From: UBA7236 sp031372705
GTDB taxonomy: Bacteria; Bacteroidota; Bacteroidia; Chitinophagales; BACL12
DNA: 7,456 bases
Direction of reading: 5' to 3'
Assembly: GCA_031372705.1 (NCBI GenBank)
Contig: JANMLV010000090.1
Coordinates: 1-7,456 of the forward strand
Under the pieces are notes generated by a model. The model was given only the letters and a program-made list of their open reading frames with translations. It searched no databases and was not told where the DNA came from. The translations under genes and the position numbers were made by a program. This document shows positions 6,790-7,456 of the stretch, one piece after another (the first letter of the stretch is position 1; each line of letters begins with the position of its first letter).

Positions 6790-7368
6790 GTGGAAAAAGC
6801 AAACCTCACCAAAGGCAATAAGGACCGTATCTTCAATAAGGAGTTTTTACCCCATATGGATGCGCTGTACAATTTTGCTTTTCATCTTACTTTAGACGAA
6901 GATGATGCAAATGATCTGGTACAGGAAACTTTTTTGAAAGCTTATCGCTTTATAGAATCATACCAGCAGGGTACAAATGCAAAGGCTTGGCTATTTAAGA
7001 TTTTAAAAAACGGGTTCATAAACGAATACCGTAGAAAAACTAAGCAGCCGACAAAAGTTGATTATGATGAGGTGGTGAGCTACCACGATACCGACGATGA
7101 GGGCCATGTAGAGTACCTTGATTTAAGGCAGGAGTTGTTTCAGGGCATGCTGGGAGATGAGGTTACACGGGCGTTAAACCAATTACCCGTAGATTTTAAA
7201 ACGATAATTCTCTTGTGTGATATTGAAGATTTTTCATACGAGGAAATTGCAAAAATTATTGATATACCCATCGGCACAGTAAGATCACGCCTTCACAGGG
7301 CACGCAATATTTTAAAAGAAAAATTACGCGAATACGCTCAAAAAGAAGGCTATAAAGAAAAACGATAA
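6790..7368 (+). CDS. ECF-type RNA polymerase sigma factor
   Basis: Starting at GTG 6790 the protein has 192 residues, a usual length for extracytoplasmic-function sigma-70 factors. Region 2 spans about 19-84, with DEDDANDLVQETFLKAYRF (37-55), and the core-binding and -10 recognition stretch NAKAWLFKILKNGFINEYRR (63-82). A short acidic linker (about 92-124) leads to region 4 (about 125-177), with the helix-turn-helix YEEIAKIIDIPIGTVRSRLH (150-169). The start MEKANLTK fits the N-terminus of related Bacteroidota sigma factors as I remember them; an in-frame TTG at 6754 is the longer alternative, and the next ATG (6856) would cut into region 2. The gene is followed after 3 bases by a probable anti-sigma gene, so the pair is likely one operon in which activity is set by sequestration. 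The target regulon cannot be read from the sequence. Confidence 0.92.
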   Translation: MEKANLTKGNKDRIFNKEFLPHMDALYNFAFHLTLDEDDANDLVQETFLKAYRFIESYQQGTNAKAWLFKILKNGFINEYRRKTKQPTKVDYDEVVSYHDTDDEGHVEYLDLRQELFQGMLGDEVTRALNQLPVDFKTIILLCDIEDFSYEEIAKIIDIPIGTVRSRLHRARNILKEKLREYAQKEGYKEKR

Positions 7369-7371
7369 ATT

Positions 7372-7456
7372 ATGGATCAACAGCTACCTAAACACGATTG
7401 CAGAAACTTTGTAAGAAAGGTTTTTCTGGTATTGGACGGCGAATTACCCGAAACCG
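7372..7456 (+). CDS. Probable anti-sigma factor (zinc-finger type), N-terminal fragment
   Basis: Only the first 28 codons are present; the gene runs off the window. It starts MDQQLPKHDC and continues with LVLDGELPET. A His-Asp-Cys near the N-terminus followed by a helix and a LDGEL motif resembles the start of zf-HC2 / anti-sigma domains, in which His and Cys bind zinc and the domain masks the sigma factor. The position 3 bases after the sigma gene stop strongly supports this pairing. The second Cys pair and any membrane segment would lie outside the window, so membrane-bound and soluble forms cannot be told apart. Confidence 0.65.
   Translation, partial: MDQQLPKHDCRNFVRKVFLVLDGELPET

Overview
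The window looks like a chromosomal stretch from a member of the Bacteroidota, perhaps Chitinophagales, Saprospirales or Sphingobacteriales. The DNA is AT-rich, the genes lack Shine-Dalgarno sequences, and several start regions carry the phylum's promoter type (TTG, about 20 bases, then TAnnTTTG or TAnnTTTA). One secreted protein ends in a type IX secretion (T9SS) sorting domain, and an ECF sigma factor of a typical Bacteroidota kind is followed by an anti-sigma-like gene. The lineage is an inference from these traits; no rRNA or marker gene confirms it.

Layout. (1) 1-1117, minus strand: 5' part of a large secreted protein resembling clan GH-A glycoside hydrolases. Its signal peptide lies in a different frame from the body, with the break at a run of six C. 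(2) 1118-1291: divergent intergenic region. (3) 1292-2890, plus: nadB, L-aspartate oxidase of NAD biosynthesis. (4) 2927-4195, plus: secreted alpha/beta-hydrolase esterase with a T9SS domain. (5) 4196-4632: a convergent intergenic region filled almost entirely by a repeat element, with a 51-bp arm, two small hairpins, and six tandem 48-bp units in opposite orientation to the arm. The last unit forms a 49/51 inverted repeat with the arm. (6) 4633-6640, minus: a WaaE-like GT2 glycosyltransferase and an O-antigen ligase-family membrane protein, overlapping, most likely one operon for lipopolysaccharide or another surface glycan. (7) 6641-6789: divergent control region with two promoter candidates and an 8-bp inverted repeat. 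(8) 6790-7456, plus: ECF sigma factor followed 3 bases later by the start of a probable anti-sigma factor, cut by the window edge.

The genes fall into separate jobs: glycan breakdown outside the cell (1 and 4), NAD synthesis (3), surface glycan assembly (6) and transcriptional control (8). Nothing here amounts to a clear new defence or mobile system. The most unusual items are the 4206-4639 repeat element and the frameshift at 1033-1038 that disconnects a signal peptide from its enzyme.
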